DNA of 64,000 bases from CAZUCE01 sp964619265 (GTDB lineage Bacteria; Planctomycetota; UBA1135; GCA-002686595), in contig CAZUCE010000003.1 in the NCBI GenBank assembly GCA_964619265.1, positions 1-64,000 of the forward strand. Reading direction: 5' to 3'. Positions within the stretch are counted from its first letter, which is position 1. Each line of letters opens with the position of its first letter. This document shows positions 9,316-18,886 of the stretch, one piece after another. A program made the translations under genes and the position numbers. Below the pieces are notes generated by a model. The model was not told where the DNA came from. It searched no databases and saw only the letters and a program-made list of their open reading frames with translations.

Positions 9316-10302
9316 CTACGGGTAGGGATCTTCGGTGTGCAGGGACTCGGTCACGTAGGTGCGAATGCCGTCCTCGAGCGAGGTGCCGGCTCGGTCGTAG
9401 CCAAACTCGCGCAGGCGAGTCATGTTCGCCTCGGTGAAGTACTGGTACTTCTCACGGATCTCTACCGGCGTGTCGACGAACCGAATCGTGGCCTGCTTGC
9501 CGAGTGCCGCGTAGGTCGCCTGGACCAGGTCCGCAAAACTGCGTGCCTGGCCCGATCCGCAGTTGAACAACCCGGAGACACCAGGCTGCTCGAGCAGCCA
9601 GGTCATGATCGAGACGCAGTCGCCCACCCAGACAAAGTCACGGGATTGCCCACCGTCCTCGAACTCGGGTCGATGGGATTTAAACAACACGGCTTCTTCA
9701 CCGGCCGCGGCGCGCGGGTAGGTCTTGGCGACGACGCTTTGCATGTCGCCCTTGTGCCCCTCGCCGGGTCCGTAGACGTTGAAGAATTTGAGGCCGGCCC
9801 ACTGGGGCGGCGCCGGCTTGCCCTCGGCCAGGTGGCGCGCCACCCGGCGATCGAAGGCGTGCTTGCTCCAACCGTAAGCGTTCAAGGGGCGCAGCCGGGC
9901 CAAGGCTTCGATGGATGCATCGTCGTCGAATCCCAGCGTACCGTCCCCGTAGGTTGCAGCCGAAGAGGCGTAGACGAGCCGTACCCCGCGCTTCGCACAC
10001 CATTCCCACAGGTCGATCGAGAGCCGCAGGTTGTTCGCGACGATCTTGTCCGCGTCGCGCTCGGTCGTGGCCGAGATCGCGCCCATGTGGAAGATCGCTT
10101 CGATCCGCTTCGCGTTGCCTTCGAGAAACGGAAACAGGTCGTCCGGGTGGACCACGTCTTCCAACTCACGCTTGGCAAGGTTCCGCCACTTTTCGCCGTC
10201 TCGCAGGCGATCGACCACGACGAGCTCCCGGTGTCCCAGAGACTCGAGGCGAGCGGTCAAATTCGAGCCGATAAAGCCGGCTCCTCCGGTGACGACGATC
10301 AT
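9316..10302 (-). CDS. hldD: ADP-L-glycero-D-manno-heptose 6-epimerase
   Basis: 328 aa extended SDR. The N-terminus MIVVTGGAGFIGSNL binds NADP. Family-typical segments are HMGAISATTERDAD, SSAATYGDG, NAYGWSKHAFD (the YxxxK catalytic pair), GLKFFNVYGPGEGHKGDMQSVV and RDFVWVGD. This matches RfaD/HldD, which epimerises ADP-heptose for the LPS inner core and so implies a heptose-containing envelope glycan. The ATG at 10302 is chosen; the open frame continues upstream without homology. No other heptose gene is nearby, and its place at the head of an acyl-CoA run looks incidental. Confidence 0.92.
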   Translation of the reverse strand: MIVVTGGAGFIGSNLTARLESLGHRELVVVDRLRDGEKWRNLAKRELEDVVHPDDLFPFLEGNAKRIEAIFHMGAISATTERDADKIVANNLRLSIDLWEWCAKRGVRLVYASSAATYGDGTLGFDDDASIEALARLRPLNAYGWSKHAFDRRVARHLAEGKPAPPQWAGLKFFNVYGPGEGHKGDMQSVVAKTYPRAAAGEEAVLFKSHRPEFEDGGQSRDFVWVGDCVSIMTWLLEQPGVSGLFNCGSGQARSFADLVQATYAALGKQATIRFVDTPVEIREKYQYFTEANMTRLREFGYDRAGTSLEDGIRTYVTESLHTEDPYP

Positions 10303-10451
10303 GGACGGGCTAGCGTGGAGAACAAAAGGGGGAAGGCCTGTCTCGGGGAAGAGCCGGGCGGATTCAGGGCGAGCAGTGTAGGTCCTGGATCGCGCCCGGG
10401 CTCGGCTCGTGCCGGAGGAGTCCGAACCAATCCGGCGCACCCGCCCAGAAT

Positions 10452-11174
10452 TCAGCCCGGTGGCGCGCCCGAGTCGATCCGCGGAAGAGACTCCACCAGG
10501 GCCCGAGGGAGCCCGATCTCTGCCACCGTCACGGTTCCGGCCAGCCGGGAACCCTCTGCGGTCCGGAGCCCTGGCTTCCAGGCGCCGAAGGTCACCGTCG
10601 CGCGCGCAGGAATCACCGGCCCAAGCCTTGTCCCGGTATCGGCTTCGAGTCCGCTCGGCAAATCCACCGCCAGGGCCGGTTGACCCGAGTCGCAAGCGAC
10701 CTCCAAGGCCTGCGCAAACTCGCCCACTACCGTCCGCCTCAGCCCGGTCCCAAACAGCGCGTCGACCAGCAAGACTCCAGACGTCAATCGCTCGACAAGC
10801 CGGCGCGGCTCCTCGAAACGCTCGGTCCTTCCTCCACAGCGCAGGAAAAGCTCCGCCATGCAGCGAGCCTCCTCGCTTGCGCGTTCAAAAGCAGAACGGG
10901 CTCCGACCTCGATGACCGCGACCTCGCGACCCCGCTGCAGCAGCGTGCGAGCGATCGCAAAACCGTCGCCACCGTTGTTGCCCGGCCCCACGAGGACGAC
11001 GAACCGCTCCAGCCGTTCCTCTTCCGCCAAGAGCCTCTCAGCCACCTCGGCACAGGCCCGAGAGGCATTCTCCATCAGCAACAGCGGGGGGATTCCAAAT
11101 TCTTCAACAGCTGCGCGATCCAACTCACGGTGCTGGGCCGCGAGCCCAAGGCGCACTTCGCCGGGGTGAACCAT
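10452..11174 (-). CDS. nnrE: NAD(P)H-hydrate epimerase (YjeF N-terminal domain only)
   Basis: 240 aa, the size of stand-alone YjeF_N/AIBP proteins. It repairs damaged NAD(P)H by interconverting R- and S-NAD(P)HX. Visible signatures are PLLLMENASRACAEVA near residue 30, VLVGPGNNGGDGFAIAR near 60, LLVDALFGTGLRR near 130 and ALAVDLPSGLEADTG near 160. The ADP-dependent dehydratase half (NnrD), often fused, is absent here and must be elsewhere if present. ATG start. The 149-bp gap to the downstream epimerase gene shows nothing clear. Confidence 0.93.
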   Translation of the reverse strand: MVHPGEVRLGLAAQHRELDRAAVEEFGIPPLLLMENASRACAEVAERLLAEEERLERFVVLVGPGNNGGDGFAIARTLLQRGREVAVIEVGARSAFERASEEARCMAELFLRCGGRTERFEEPRRLVERLTSGVLLVDALFGTGLRRTVVGEFAQALEVACDSGQPALAVDLPSGLEADTGTRLGPVIPARATVTFGAWKPGLRTAEGSRLAGTVTVAEIGLPRALVESLPRIDSGAPPG

Positions 11175-11225
11175 CTGGGGGCAGCAGCGAGCTGGAGACC
11201 GGTTGAGGAGAATTCGAGAAATGAG

Positions 11226-12797
11226 CTACTCAGTGGTTACGCCGAGCACCTTGAGTTCGACGGCCATGGATTGCCCGCCGCTTTCCCGGCACAACCGTTC
11301 CCACGCGCGAACCAGCCTCCCGTTTCGACTTTCGGTCACGACAGCGTGGTACGCCACCGGCCGGAATCGCCCTTGTTCGAGCAGTAAGTCCACCATCAGA
11401 TCGGCGTTCCAGCGCGGCCCTCCGGTAGGCGCCCCGTCGGTGAAGATGAAAATCGACTCCACGTCTTCGTCTTCCAGTGCCAACTGGACCGCATCCCAAA
11501 GGTTGCCCTTTCCACGCAACCGGCAATCCACGAAATCCGCGATAGCCCGTTCGCGAAAGCGCTTGGTCGCTGGAACTAGCTTCTTTTCCCAGGCCGTGGG
11601 CTCCGTGGCGTAGGGATACACGTTGAACCGCGTTTCCTCGGGCAGCGCCTCCAGACACTTCGCTAGCTCCACGTCGACCAGGTCTTTCATCGTTCCCCCA
11701 CTCGAGTCCCGATTCCACATCGACCCCGACATGTCGATCAGGAACGCAATGCTCCCCGCCGGAACCGGTAGTCCAGCGAGCCGGGCCACGGTCGCCCCTT
11801 CAGGGGCTCTCGAAGCAGAGCTGTCCCGATTCTCCCGGTCCGCGCCGCGCCAATCGGGGGGCAAAGCCTCGGCCCATTCGAGCCAGGGTCGCGGGTCCAA
11901 TCCGTGACTCAGGCCGCTAAGTGCGCGCAGCTCATCAAGCACGAGACTGCTGGCCCCGCCGTCCGCGGACCGGCCTTCCTCTCGCACAAGTTGATCGAAG
12001 AAGCCGGCCAACCAACGGGCCGCGGCCTGGTTACCCCGCGCCCCCATCGCCCCCACACGCAAGCGCTGTTCGCCCACGGATCCCGGGAACTTGGGGTCGG
12101 TCAGGGTGCGTGCGAGCACGCCGATCAAGCGCTCTTCGCGCGCGGAGTCCTCCTCCAGACTCCCAAGCGCAAGAACGGCCCCGTTGCGAACGCTCGGGTC
12201 CTTGGCGTCCACGGCCTCGATCAGCACCTCGAAGGCGCCCGCCGGATCCATCGCCCCATAGGCCAAGAGCGCTCGGCCGCGAACCGGTCCAGCACGGTCT
12301 TTGCGCGCCATGTGCTCGACCTTCTCCAGCAGCTTGGCCCACGGCTTGCTCGTCTCGCGGCCGGAGAGCGCTCCGTCCCGAGCCGCACGTTCCAAGGACC
12401 ACAAGGCCATCGCCCGAACCGGCGCCTCCCGATCGTCGAGCACTTCCAGCCACTCCTCGGCGGTCGGAGAAGACTCCATTCGGCCAAGGGCCTCAGCGAC
12501 CCGCTCGCGAACCAGCGCATTGCGCGATCCCAAACCAGCCTTGCCGAACAGGATCCTGCGCGCCTGCTCCGGAACCCGGTCCAAGGCCAGTTGCGCGGTA
12601 TCAGCCACCTCGCCTTCCGGATCGGAAAGCGCCCCGATGAGCAACTCATAGGCCTCTGCTGAATCGAGCTTGGCTAAAGAGCTCACCGCTCGCCGCCGGA
12701 CTGGCCCGTCCGGATCGGTCAATTGAACCTTCAGGGCCTCGAGGCTGTCCGCACTTTGGAAGGGTGCGAACAGGACAAGCAAGAGAGCAAAAAGCAT
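11226..12797 (-). CDS. Secreted HEAT-repeat and von Willebrand factor A domain protein
   Basis: 523 aa. A signal peptide (MLFALLLVLFAPFQSADS) is followed by HEAT/PBS-type helical repeats to about residue 320 (for example DPDGPVRRRAVSSLAKL and DPSVRNGAVLALGSL). A VWA domain occupies about 345-520. The MIDAS motif D-x-S-x-S is intact (IAFLIDMSGS) and FTDGAPTGG supplies the Asp, but the usual Thr motif reads GNLWDA, so one metal ligand may be changed. Such proteins are common in planctomycetes and are thought to bind partners on the cell surface. ATG start; 51 nt to nnrE downstream. Confidence 0.82.
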   Translation of the reverse strand: MLFALLLVLFAPFQSADSLEALKVQLTDPDGPVRRRAVSSLAKLDSAEAYELLIGALSDPEGEVADTAQLALDRVPEQARRILFGKAGLGSRNALVRERVAEALGRMESSPTAEEWLEVLDDREAPVRAMALWSLERAARDGALSGRETSKPWAKLLEKVEHMARKDRAGPVRGRALLAYGAMDPAGAFEVLIEAVDAKDPSVRNGAVLALGSLEEDSAREERLIGVLARTLTDPKFPGSVGEQRLRVGAMGARGNQAAARWLAGFFDQLVREEGRSADGGASSLVLDELRALSGLSHGLDPRPWLEWAEALPPDWRGADRENRDSSASRAPEGATVARLAGLPVPAGSIAFLIDMSGSMWNRDSSGGTMKDLVDVELAKCLEALPEETRFNVYPYATEPTAWEKKLVPATKRFRERAIADFVDCRLRGKGNLWDAVQLALEDEDVESIFIFTDGAPTGGPRWNADLMVDLLLEQGRFRPVAYHAVVTESRNGRLVRAWERLCRESGGQSMAVELKVLGVTTE

Positions 12798-12863
12798 GAT
12801 TCGACCTGGTTCGACTTGGGTAGATTCCTCGACGTCCCTAGGACGACCCGGGCAACACGGAGG

Positions 12864-14396
12864 TTACCGGGTCACAAAGCGATTCTCGATGGGCAGGAAC
12901 AGCCGTGGTGAGCCCACTAGATCTCGTTCCATGGCCTCGCGCACGAATGTCCCCGAATCGAGGACCTCAAGGTCCCGCTGGTCTGCGAGATCACGAAAGA
13001 CACCGTCGCCTCCGTCGGAGAGGAACGAATTCGTGGCTAGCCGATAAGTTCGCCCGGGCTCCACCGGACGCCCGTCGATCCAGACGTTCCGGAACGAGGC
13101 TTCGCCGCGCTCGAGCGCCAATTCGATCAGCATCCCCGAGACCTCAAGATTGGCTTGATTCCGGCCGTGGGTCGCGCTGCGCATCATCTGGGTGAGCTCC
13201 GCGCCGGAAAGCTCGAACGACACCACCGTGTTGTCGAATGGCATCACCTCGAACAAGTCACGTCGCGTCAAGGGTCCCACCGACAGCCGCTTGCGAATGC
13301 CGCCGCGGTTGTGCACGCCCACGTCCGCCCCGGTTGCGCGCCGCATCACGTCCGCCATCCAGTTGCCGATCGGCATCGAACGAAACGCTCCAGACTCGGG
13401 GCCCAGGTCGACCAGCTCGCCGACCACGACGCCCATGGCCTCCTCGCCGGCCGCGACCAGCGCATCCACCTGCGCGACAAATTCCATCGAGACGAGTCCA
13501 TCCGGGGGATCTTCGTAGAGGTCGATCAGGCGCGCACTGGATTTCAGCACCTCGCCCGATTCGCTGTCCAAGTGAAGATCCACACGGCCCAGCGCGCTGG
13601 CCTTGCTACCGGCCTGCACAATCAGCGCCTGGCCGGAGCGTACGCCGTTGCGCAAGAAGCTGTGGCTGTGTCCCCCGACGATCAATCTCAGGTCCGGATG
13701 CGCTTCGCTCAGCTCGCGATCCTCTTCCACGCCGCAGTGGGTCAACGGGATGATCAAGTCGACGCTTTCGGGCAGTTCGCCCCGCACCCGCGCCAGCTCC
13801 TCCGCGGGCTGTTCAAACAAGAGTCCTTCGCGCGCACTTTTATGAGTGATATAAGGCGTTTCGGGCGCCACCAAACCGACCACCGCTATCTCGATCCCGC
13901 CGCGCTCGAACAGACGAAACGCCGGCGCCCAGTCCACGCGAGCTGGGAACGCACCTCCGGGACTCTGCGCGCCGCGAATATTGGAGCAAACCGCGAGCAC
14001 ACCGCTCGAAGTCACGATCTCCTGGGCGTGGGCAACCCCCAGGTCAAACTCATGGTTGCCGATCGCCATCGCGTCGTAGCCGACCTGGGTCAAAAGCCGC
14101 ACGAACGGCAGCCCGCCGTCGACCGACCCCTCGGGGGTCCCCTGGAACCAGTCTCCGCCGTCGAGCACCAAGACGTGCCCACCCTCAGCTTCGACCGCCG
14201 CCCGGACCTCCGCAACCTTCGCAGCCAGCCGAACCAACCCACCGCTGGTCACCCCCTCCTTCTGCAGCCAGGTCGCCGGACGCGGCAGCACCTGGCCATG
14301 GATATCGTTGGTGTGCAGCACGACGAGGTGGACATCGTCGGCCGCCGCCAGAGGAACGAGCGCCAAGAGCAGCGCAAAAAGAGTCATCTTTCGCAT
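12864..14396 (-). CDS. 5'-nucleotidase / UDP-sugar hydrolase family metallophosphoesterase
   Basis: 510 aa, the typical size of UshA/YfkN-type enzymes that strip phosphate from extracytoplasmic nucleotides. Signal peptide MRKMTLFALLLALVPLAAA. The metal-binding motifs of the calcineurin-like domain are all seen: LHTNDIHGQ, VLDGGDWFQGTPEG, AIGNHEFDLG, IIPLTHCGVEED and IVGGHSHSF. The C-terminal 5_nucleotid_C domain has NRGGIRKRL and PFDNTVVSFELSGAEL. Of two in-frame Met codons, 14396 gives the signal peptide and has a TATGCT box 7 nt upstream; the further upstream start lacks support. Confidence 0.93.
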   Translation of the reverse strand: MRKMTLFALLLALVPLAAADDVHLVVLHTNDIHGQVLPRPATWLQKEGVTSGGLVRLAAKVAEVRAAVEAEGGHVLVLDGGDWFQGTPEGSVDGGLPFVRLLTQVGYDAMAIGNHEFDLGVAHAQEIVTSSGVLAVCSNIRGAQSPGGAFPARVDWAPAFRLFERGGIEIAVVGLVAPETPYITHKSAREGLLFEQPAEELARVRGELPESVDLIIPLTHCGVEEDRELSEAHPDLRLIVGGHSHSFLRNGVRSGQALIVQAGSKASALGRVDLHLDSESGEVLKSSARLIDLYEDPPDGLVSMEFVAQVDALVAAGEEAMGVVVGELVDLGPESGAFRSMPIGNWMADVMRRATGADVGVHNRGGIRKRLSVGPLTRRDLFEVMPFDNTVVSFELSGAELTQMMRSATHGRNQANLEVSGMLIELALERGEASFRNVWIDGRPVEPGRTYRLATNSFLSDGGDGVFRDLADQRDLEVLDSGTFVREAMERDLVGSPRLFLPIENRFVTR

Positions 14397-14403
14397 GCCT
14401 GGC

Positions 14404-14409
14404 AGCATA
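14404..14409 (-). promoter_or_regulatory. Putative -10 box (TATGCT), near-leaderless start of the nucleotidase gene
   Basis: On the minus strand TATGCT lies 7 nt before the ATG at 14396. With a usual 6-8 nt from the -10 box to +1, transcription would begin at or next to the start codon. No good -35 hexamer is obvious. The same arrangement recurs at five other genes in the window, which raises confidence. Confidence 0.45.
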
Positions 14410-14448
14410 GGCGCAATCCCCACCGCCTCCACCTCAAGGCCCCAAGTT

Positions 14449-14596
14449 CCCCCGCAGATCGGTAATACGGTGCCAGAGCAAAACGCACCGGTGAGGGGGA
14501 TACGGCGCCGGAGCTACCGCGTTGCCCGTGGGCCTGACGCCGTATCCCCCTCACCGGTGCGTTTTGCTCTGGCACCGTATTACCGATCTGCGGGGG
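14449..14596. repeat. Palindromic intergenic element, copy 1 (small form)
   Basis: A perfect inverted repeat with 59-bp arms (14449-14507 and 14538-14596) and a 30-nt loop. The part from AGATCGG at 14456 shares about 40 bp with copies 2 and 3 (one mismatch, AAAAC versus AAAAA), ending at CACCGGTGAG. Inside that, this copy has its own sequence (GGGGATACGGCG) and lacks the T-shaped tip. It begins 4 nt after the stop codon (14601) of the MuiA-family gene and could terminate it: the stem is flanked by A4 and T4 tracts. Confidence 0.95.
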
Positions 14597-14600
14597 TTGG

Positions 14601-16199
14601 TTAGTGCCCGCCGACCAGGGTTTGGCTGTCTGGGTAGAGGATGCGCACAGACCAGTCGAGGGACGAAGTCCGGCCCGGCGAGAGATGCACGGGGAACGTT
14701 AGAACCCCGCGTTCCTCGCGCAGCTCGGCGAAGCGCTTTTCCGTGCTGGGCGAAACGGTGCTTTTGTCCAGCTTGACCTCGATGCGCGAATCGCTCGATT
14801 GCGGCAGGCTCTCCTGGACAAGCACGGTCAGCGGCTCGGGGGACGTCGAAACCAGCCGCGTGCGCCAGGCCGTGAGCTTCGCCGCGCGGGAACCAAACAC
14901 CCCGGGCTTTTCCACGCGATCTTCGAGCTGCTCGCGCTCGACTCGAACCTTGGGATCCAGGCCGAGCGGGAGTTCGAACGCCTCCTCGGTGCTGATTCTC
15001 GGCACAGTCGAAACGCCTAAGTACTCGCCGCCGACGAACAGCGCTACCGGTCCCGGCAAGAGAACGAACGGCGTGGTGTTCACGGTGCGGCCAACGACCC
15101 ACACCCCCAGGTCTTCAGCCGGAACGCAGCGACGTTCGGGCTCTAGTTCCAGCGAGGCTCGGCCGACCAGCACAGTGGTCGCGGTCTCGCTCGCAGGCAG
15201 CGATTCTCGCCTTGGGAGCACGTAGCGCACATGGACGCCGGAAGCGTCGACCGTGGCGCTTGCCAAAGGAGGGGGCGGTGCGGCAGCAAAGGCCGCCACC
15301 GACTCCTTTGCTGCTCGGCTGCTCTTTTCGATATCCCGCAGCCAGAGCCGCCGCTCGCGGGCCTCGGGACCGCGGACCCCGCGACGAATTTGCGCGGTCG
15401 ACAGCGCAACTTCCACGCCGTCCCAATCCTCCCCCGTGGCCTGGGTCACCTCAGCACGAAAGACCAACTCGGCTTGCTTGTAGCCCAGCTCCGCGCGCAG
15501 GTCGTAGGTCGGCTTCCAGCTCGCGCCCTTCACCAGGTACTCCACTTCAATCCGGCTCGGAGCGCCGTCCAAGTCGAGCACTTCGATTTCGATCTCACGC
15601 GTCGGCGCTTGGGCTTCCGACTCGATCTTCGTTCGCGCGTTCCGGGCAATCCCGATCGTCTCCTCCACCCGGGCCAAGCTGCGTTGCAACTCGGCCTTTC
15701 GGACGTCCATTTCACTGGCCCTCTGCTCGACGAAATCGAGGGTTGCCTCCCACCGCTGGATCCGGTCTGCCGCATCTTCGGCCTGGGTCGCCGGATCCGC
15801 CTGGGACTCGAGCAAACGCCACAGGTGCGTCTCGATCCGCTCCACCCGCTTCAGCTCCGCCCATTGGCTCTCCAGCTCGGCGTTCAAATCCTCCAACTGC
15901 CTTCCGAGCTGCTCGAAGCGTTCCATGCCTTTCGGATTCCCGATTCGCTCCCGGACCTCGACCGAGATCACCTCGTCACCGGTCGTTCGAGCCCGCACCG
16001 ACGCGGAGTCCAAAGCCATGGGGAGACCGGTCAGGCGAAACTTCCCGCCACCCGGGGGAATCTCGGCGCGACGCAGAACCAAGGCGTGCCCCGAATAAAC
16101 GGTCACGCGCTCGATCGGAGCGTCCCAAAGCGGCGGGTCCTCCGGCAGGGCGGAGGAGGAATTCTGAGCCACAAGCAGGGTCAAGGCGACGAGCAGCAT
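14601..16199 (-). CDS. MuiA-family (DUF4139) secreted protein
   Basis: 532 aa. Family of mucoidy inhibitor A, function unknown, exported. Signal sequence MLLVALTLLVAQNSSSA. The N-terminal DUF4140-like part reads IERVTVYSGHALVLRRAEI, with GLPMALDSASVRA. A long coiled coil runs about residues 100-210 (many Glu, Arg and Leu). DUF4139 follows with EVEYLVKGASWKPTYDLRAE and EDWDGVEVALSTAQ. A TTG 36 nt upstream (16235) would add MFYSRKLSPPHS and give the signal peptide a positive n-region; the ATG is chosen but the TTG is a real alternative. It is divergent from the sulfatase-like gene. Confidence 0.85.
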   Translation of the reverse strand: MLLVALTLLVAQNSSSALPEDPPLWDAPIERVTVYSGHALVLRRAEIPPGGGKFRLTGLPMALDSASVRARTTGDEVISVEVRERIGNPKGMERFEQLGRQLEDLNAELESQWAELKRVERIETHLWRLLESQADPATQAEDAADRIQRWEATLDFVEQRASEMDVRKAELQRSLARVEETIGIARNARTKIESEAQAPTREIEIEVLDLDGAPSRIEVEYLVKGASWKPTYDLRAELGYKQAELVFRAEVTQATGEDWDGVEVALSTAQIRRGVRGPEARERRLWLRDIEKSSRAAKESVAAFAAAPPPPLASATVDASGVHVRYVLPRRESLPASETATTVLVGRASLELEPERRCVPAEDLGVWVVGRTVNTTPFVLLPGPVALFVGGEYLGVSTVPRISTEEAFELPLGLDPKVRVEREQLEDRVEKPGVFGSRAAKLTAWRTRLVSTSPEPLTVLVQESLPQSSDSRIEVKLDKSTVSPSTEKRFAELREERGVLTFPVHLSPGRTSSLDWSVRILYPDSQTLVGGH

Positions 16200-16342
16200 G
16201 GAATGCGGAGGCGAGAGTTTTCTGGAGTAGAACAACCGGGGACCGGAGCGCTTGGACTCAAGGTAACGGGCCCCCGAGAATCAGACTCCTGAACGGCGGA
16301 TATCTGCCCCGGTTCACGGGGACGCGCGCCGCGAGACCGGCG

Positions 16343-16348
16343 TATGCT
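16343..16348 (+). promoter_or_regulatory. Putative -10 box (TATGCT)
   Basis: CGTATGCT ends 9 nt before the ATG at 16358, giving an mRNA with at most a few leader bases. No convincing -35 is seen. The region 16200-16357 also has to carry the promoter of the divergent MuiA-family gene. Confidence 0.4.
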
Positions 16349-16357
16349 GGACAAACC

Positions 16358-18862
16358 ATGCTGCCCGAACACACCATCGCGCTGCCTTTCCTGCTGACCC
16401 TGCTCGCAGCCGCAGCGGGTTGTAAGGACTCCTCCCGTGAGCCCGCGGGCCTCGACCGCATCGTGCCCCTCCATCCGGTTGAGGCTTCGACGGGTCTACC
16501 CTCGGCTCCGGACGCAATGCGTGTCGATTCGATCGCGCGCATCGAATTTGGAAAAGCCCCGAATGGTCTCCGGTTGATCGGCGTTCAGCGGGTCTCGGCG
16601 CAGGGCGAGCCCCTCGAAATTGAACTCCTGCCACAGAACTCTGCGGCCCCCGGTGAATTTCCCTGCGTTTTGCTCGAAAACCTCGGCTGGCGTGCGCAAG
16701 ACGTCGAACGCCTCACGCTCGAAGCTCGGCTGGAGCGCGGCGGCGAGATCCGGGTCCACTTCGGAACCGGCAAGCCGCCCGCACCGATTCGCCAGCGCAC
16801 GCCGCCGACCAACGTGGCGGCGTTCGAGTTGTTCCGGTCTGCGGAATCCGCCGGCATCCAACGCCGGGAAGCCAGCGTCGCGTTGCGTCCGGATTGGAGT
16901 GGCCAAATCGATTGGATCGCGATCCAAGTGCGCGAAGCGTACGGACGGATCGAACTTTCTTCGCTCGAGGCCACCAAACTTCAACTCCCGGCCGGAGCTG
17001 CTGTTCACATTGAACGGAACCAGGAACTCGACGCCGGACTGATCACGCTACCCGGACGGCCCGGCTCGTTTGGAGAAGAACGGCCCGAGTCCGAGCGCGC
17101 GTTCCCGCTTCGCTCGGGAGAGCCCAACGTGGTCGACATCGAATTGGACGGCCCCGCGGTCCTGTACGGAAGCTTCGCCCCGTTCCCGCGCGTAAATTCC
17201 CCGCGCGAGGCCGTTGAGTTTGTAGCTCGACTCGAAGGCCACTCCAAGCCCCTGTGGTCCGCCCAGCTCGAACAGGGCGAGGCTTTTCGCGGCTGGTTGC
17301 CGTTTCAGATCGAGCTCCCTGAAGACTCCGGCGAAGTCCGGATCGAGTTTGAAGCCAACACGGACCAACCGGGAGCCTGGGCCGGCTTGCTCGGATCCCC
17401 CCACCTCCACTTCACCAGTGACGAGCAACGCCCCTCGCTGCTGATGATCACTGCCGACACCCTGCGTGCCGACTACGTGGGAGCCTTGCGGAAACAGGCT
17501 GGCCTAGATGCGCTGCCGGGCCTCGCCACACCGAATCTCGATGCGCTGGCCGCCCGGGGAAGCCTGTTCACCGACGTGCTCTCCGCCTCCAACGCGACCC
17601 TGCCGTCCCACGCCTCGCTGTTCACCGGCCGGACGCCGCGCGACCACGGCGTGATCGACAACCGCCACAAGCTCGCGAGCGGGAACTTCACGCTGCCGGA
17701 GCACTTATCGGCGAACGGCTGGCACACCGTGCACGCATCGGCTGTGGCTCACCTGAACTCCCAGGCCTCTGGACTGGGTCAGGGGGTCGCTCGCTATCTC
17801 GAAGTTCCTGTCATCGGCGCGGCGAGGGTGCCCTTTGGTACGCCGCCGACCCTTGAATCGCTCGACCCCGAGCTCCAAAAGGCGATACGGCACCAGGGCG
17901 TTGAATACGGCGTTCCGCGCGCGATCCACGAACTGGCCCAAGCCGGAGATCGCCCGACGTACCTGTGGCTTCATTTGTTCGACCCGCACACGCCCTACGT
18001 TCCAAGCGCCGCAACCCTGGAGCGACTCGGGCTGCGCGACGGCGAGCAGGACACGTTGTGGCTCGAAGGGCTGGCCCGCGAAGTGGTGGGACCCGCCGGA
18101 ACCACAGAGCAAGCCATCACCAGGCTGGTCGGGATCGAGCAGCACCTGACCTTCGCAACCGACGTGCGGGACGTCGAATTCGCCCGAGCGCTGTACGCGG
18201 CGTCGGTCTCCCAAATGGACGAGGGACTTGGCGATTTATTCGAGACCTACGATCAACCCGGGCGCGAACTCGACTTGATCGCGTTCACTTCCGACCACGG
18301 AGAGAGCCTCGGGGAACGCGGCGTCTGGTTTGGGCACTCGGGGATCTACCAAAACACGTTGCAAGTTCCGCTGATTCTCGCGGGAGGCAACGTGCCCAAA
18401 GGAGCCGTGTTTGACGGGCCGGTTTCCAGTGTGGACCTAGCTTCCACGCTGGCCGAGCTGCTCGGCGCCCCGGCCTTCGAAAGTCCGGACGGCACCTCGC
18501 TTGTCCCCTGGCTCGAGGGCGCCTTGCAAACCCGAGCAACACGCTGGTTCCAGCACACCCGGGATCGCCAGGTCGGCTACCGGGACGGCTCCGAACACGT
18601 GGTATGGAGCCGCGAGCCCTTTCAGCTCGGCGTCAACGGGAAGATGTACCAACCCAATACTCTGGAGCGCCTGCTCCCGGCTCCGCTTCCGTCTGGAGTC
18701 GAGCGGACCCAAGAGGTCGAAATCGACCAGGCGGCCCTGAGCTTGTTCGGCGGCGAAATCGAAAGCTGGCTCGCCGACCGCTCGCGCGCGATCTCCGGCG
18801 AGGGTGCCATCCTCGGAAGCGAGGCGGAAGCCGCCCTGGATGCACTGGGCTACACCGACTGA
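16358..18862 (+). CDS. Sulfatase-fold (alkaline phosphatase superfamily) lipoprotein with threonine nucleophile
   Basis: 834 aa. Lipoprotein signal MLPEHTIALPFLLTLLAAAAGC, cleaved before Cys. About 340 residues of beta-rich N-terminal sequence of unknown type precede the sulfatase-like domain (SLLMITADTLRADYVG onward). The metal and active-site blocks are present: ADTLRAD, TLPSHASLFTG, and FTSDHGESLGERGVWFGH. In true sulfatases the active-site position is Cys or Ser (C/S-x-P-S-R); here it is Thr414 and the Arg is His. That is the pattern of phospho- or transferase relatives rather than formylglycine sulfatases. A homologue follows in tandem 24 nt downstream, and a third copy lies at 32390-34837. 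Confidence 0.85.
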   Translation: MLPEHTIALPFLLTLLAAAAGCKDSSREPAGLDRIVPLHPVEASTGLPSAPDAMRVDSIARIEFGKAPNGLRLIGVQRVSAQGEPLEIELLPQNSAAPGEFPCVLLENLGWRAQDVERLTLEARLERGGEIRVHFGTGKPPAPIRQRTPPTNVAAFELFRSAESAGIQRREASVALRPDWSGQIDWIAIQVREAYGRIELSSLEATKLQLPAGAAVHIERNQELDAGLITLPGRPGSFGEERPESERAFPLRSGEPNVVDIELDGPAVLYGSFAPFPRVNSPREAVEFVARLEGHSKPLWSAQLEQGEAFRGWLPFQIELPEDSGEVRIEFEANTDQPGAWAGLLGSPHLHFTSDEQRPSLLMITADTLRADYVGALRKQAGLDALPGLATPNLDALAARGSLFTDVLSASNATLPSHASLFTGRTPRDHGVIDNRHKLASGNFTLPEHLSANGWHTVHASAVAHLNSQASGLGQGVARYLEVPVIGAARVPFGTPPTLESLDPELQKAIRHQGVEYGVPRAIHELAQAGDRPTYLWLHLFDPHTPYVPSAATLERLGLRDGEQDTLWLEGLAREVVGPAGTTEQAITRLVGIEQHLTFATDVRDVEFARALYAASVSQMDEGLGDLFETYDQPGRELDLIAFTSDHGESLGERGVWFGHSGIYQNTLQVPLILAGGNVPKGAVFDGPVSSVDLASTLAELLGAPAFESPDGTSLVPWLEGALQTRATRWFQHTRDRQVGYRDGSEHVVWSREPFQLGVNGKMYQPNTLERLLPAPLPSGVERTQEVEIDQAALSLFGGEIESWLADRSRAISGEGAILGSEAEAALDALGYTD

Positions 18863-18874
18863 GACCCGGGGGCG

Positions 18875-18880
18875 TATCCT
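18875..18880 (+). promoter_or_regulatory. Putative -10 box (TATCCT)
   Basis: CGTATCCT ends exactly 6 nt before the ATG at 18887, so a transcript from it would be leaderless. It lies in the 24-nt gap between the two tandem lipoprotein genes, so the second gene could be transcribed on its own. Confidence 0.45.
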
Positions 18881-18886
18881 GCTTGG

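Noticed and set aside
13155..14465. 436-aa open frame on the plus strand
   Set aside because: Antisense to the 5'-nucleotidase gene, whose catalytic motifs are complete; the plus frame has no domain.
14384..14604. Small ORFs on both strands across palindrome copy 1
   Set aside because: Same symmetry artefact as in copy 2; they also overlap the start of a real gene.
15212..16357. Extension of the first sulfatase-fold gene to 1216 aa
   Set aside because: It runs antisense through the MuiA-family gene and is Arg/Pro/Ser-rich; the lipoprotein signal at 16358 marks the start.
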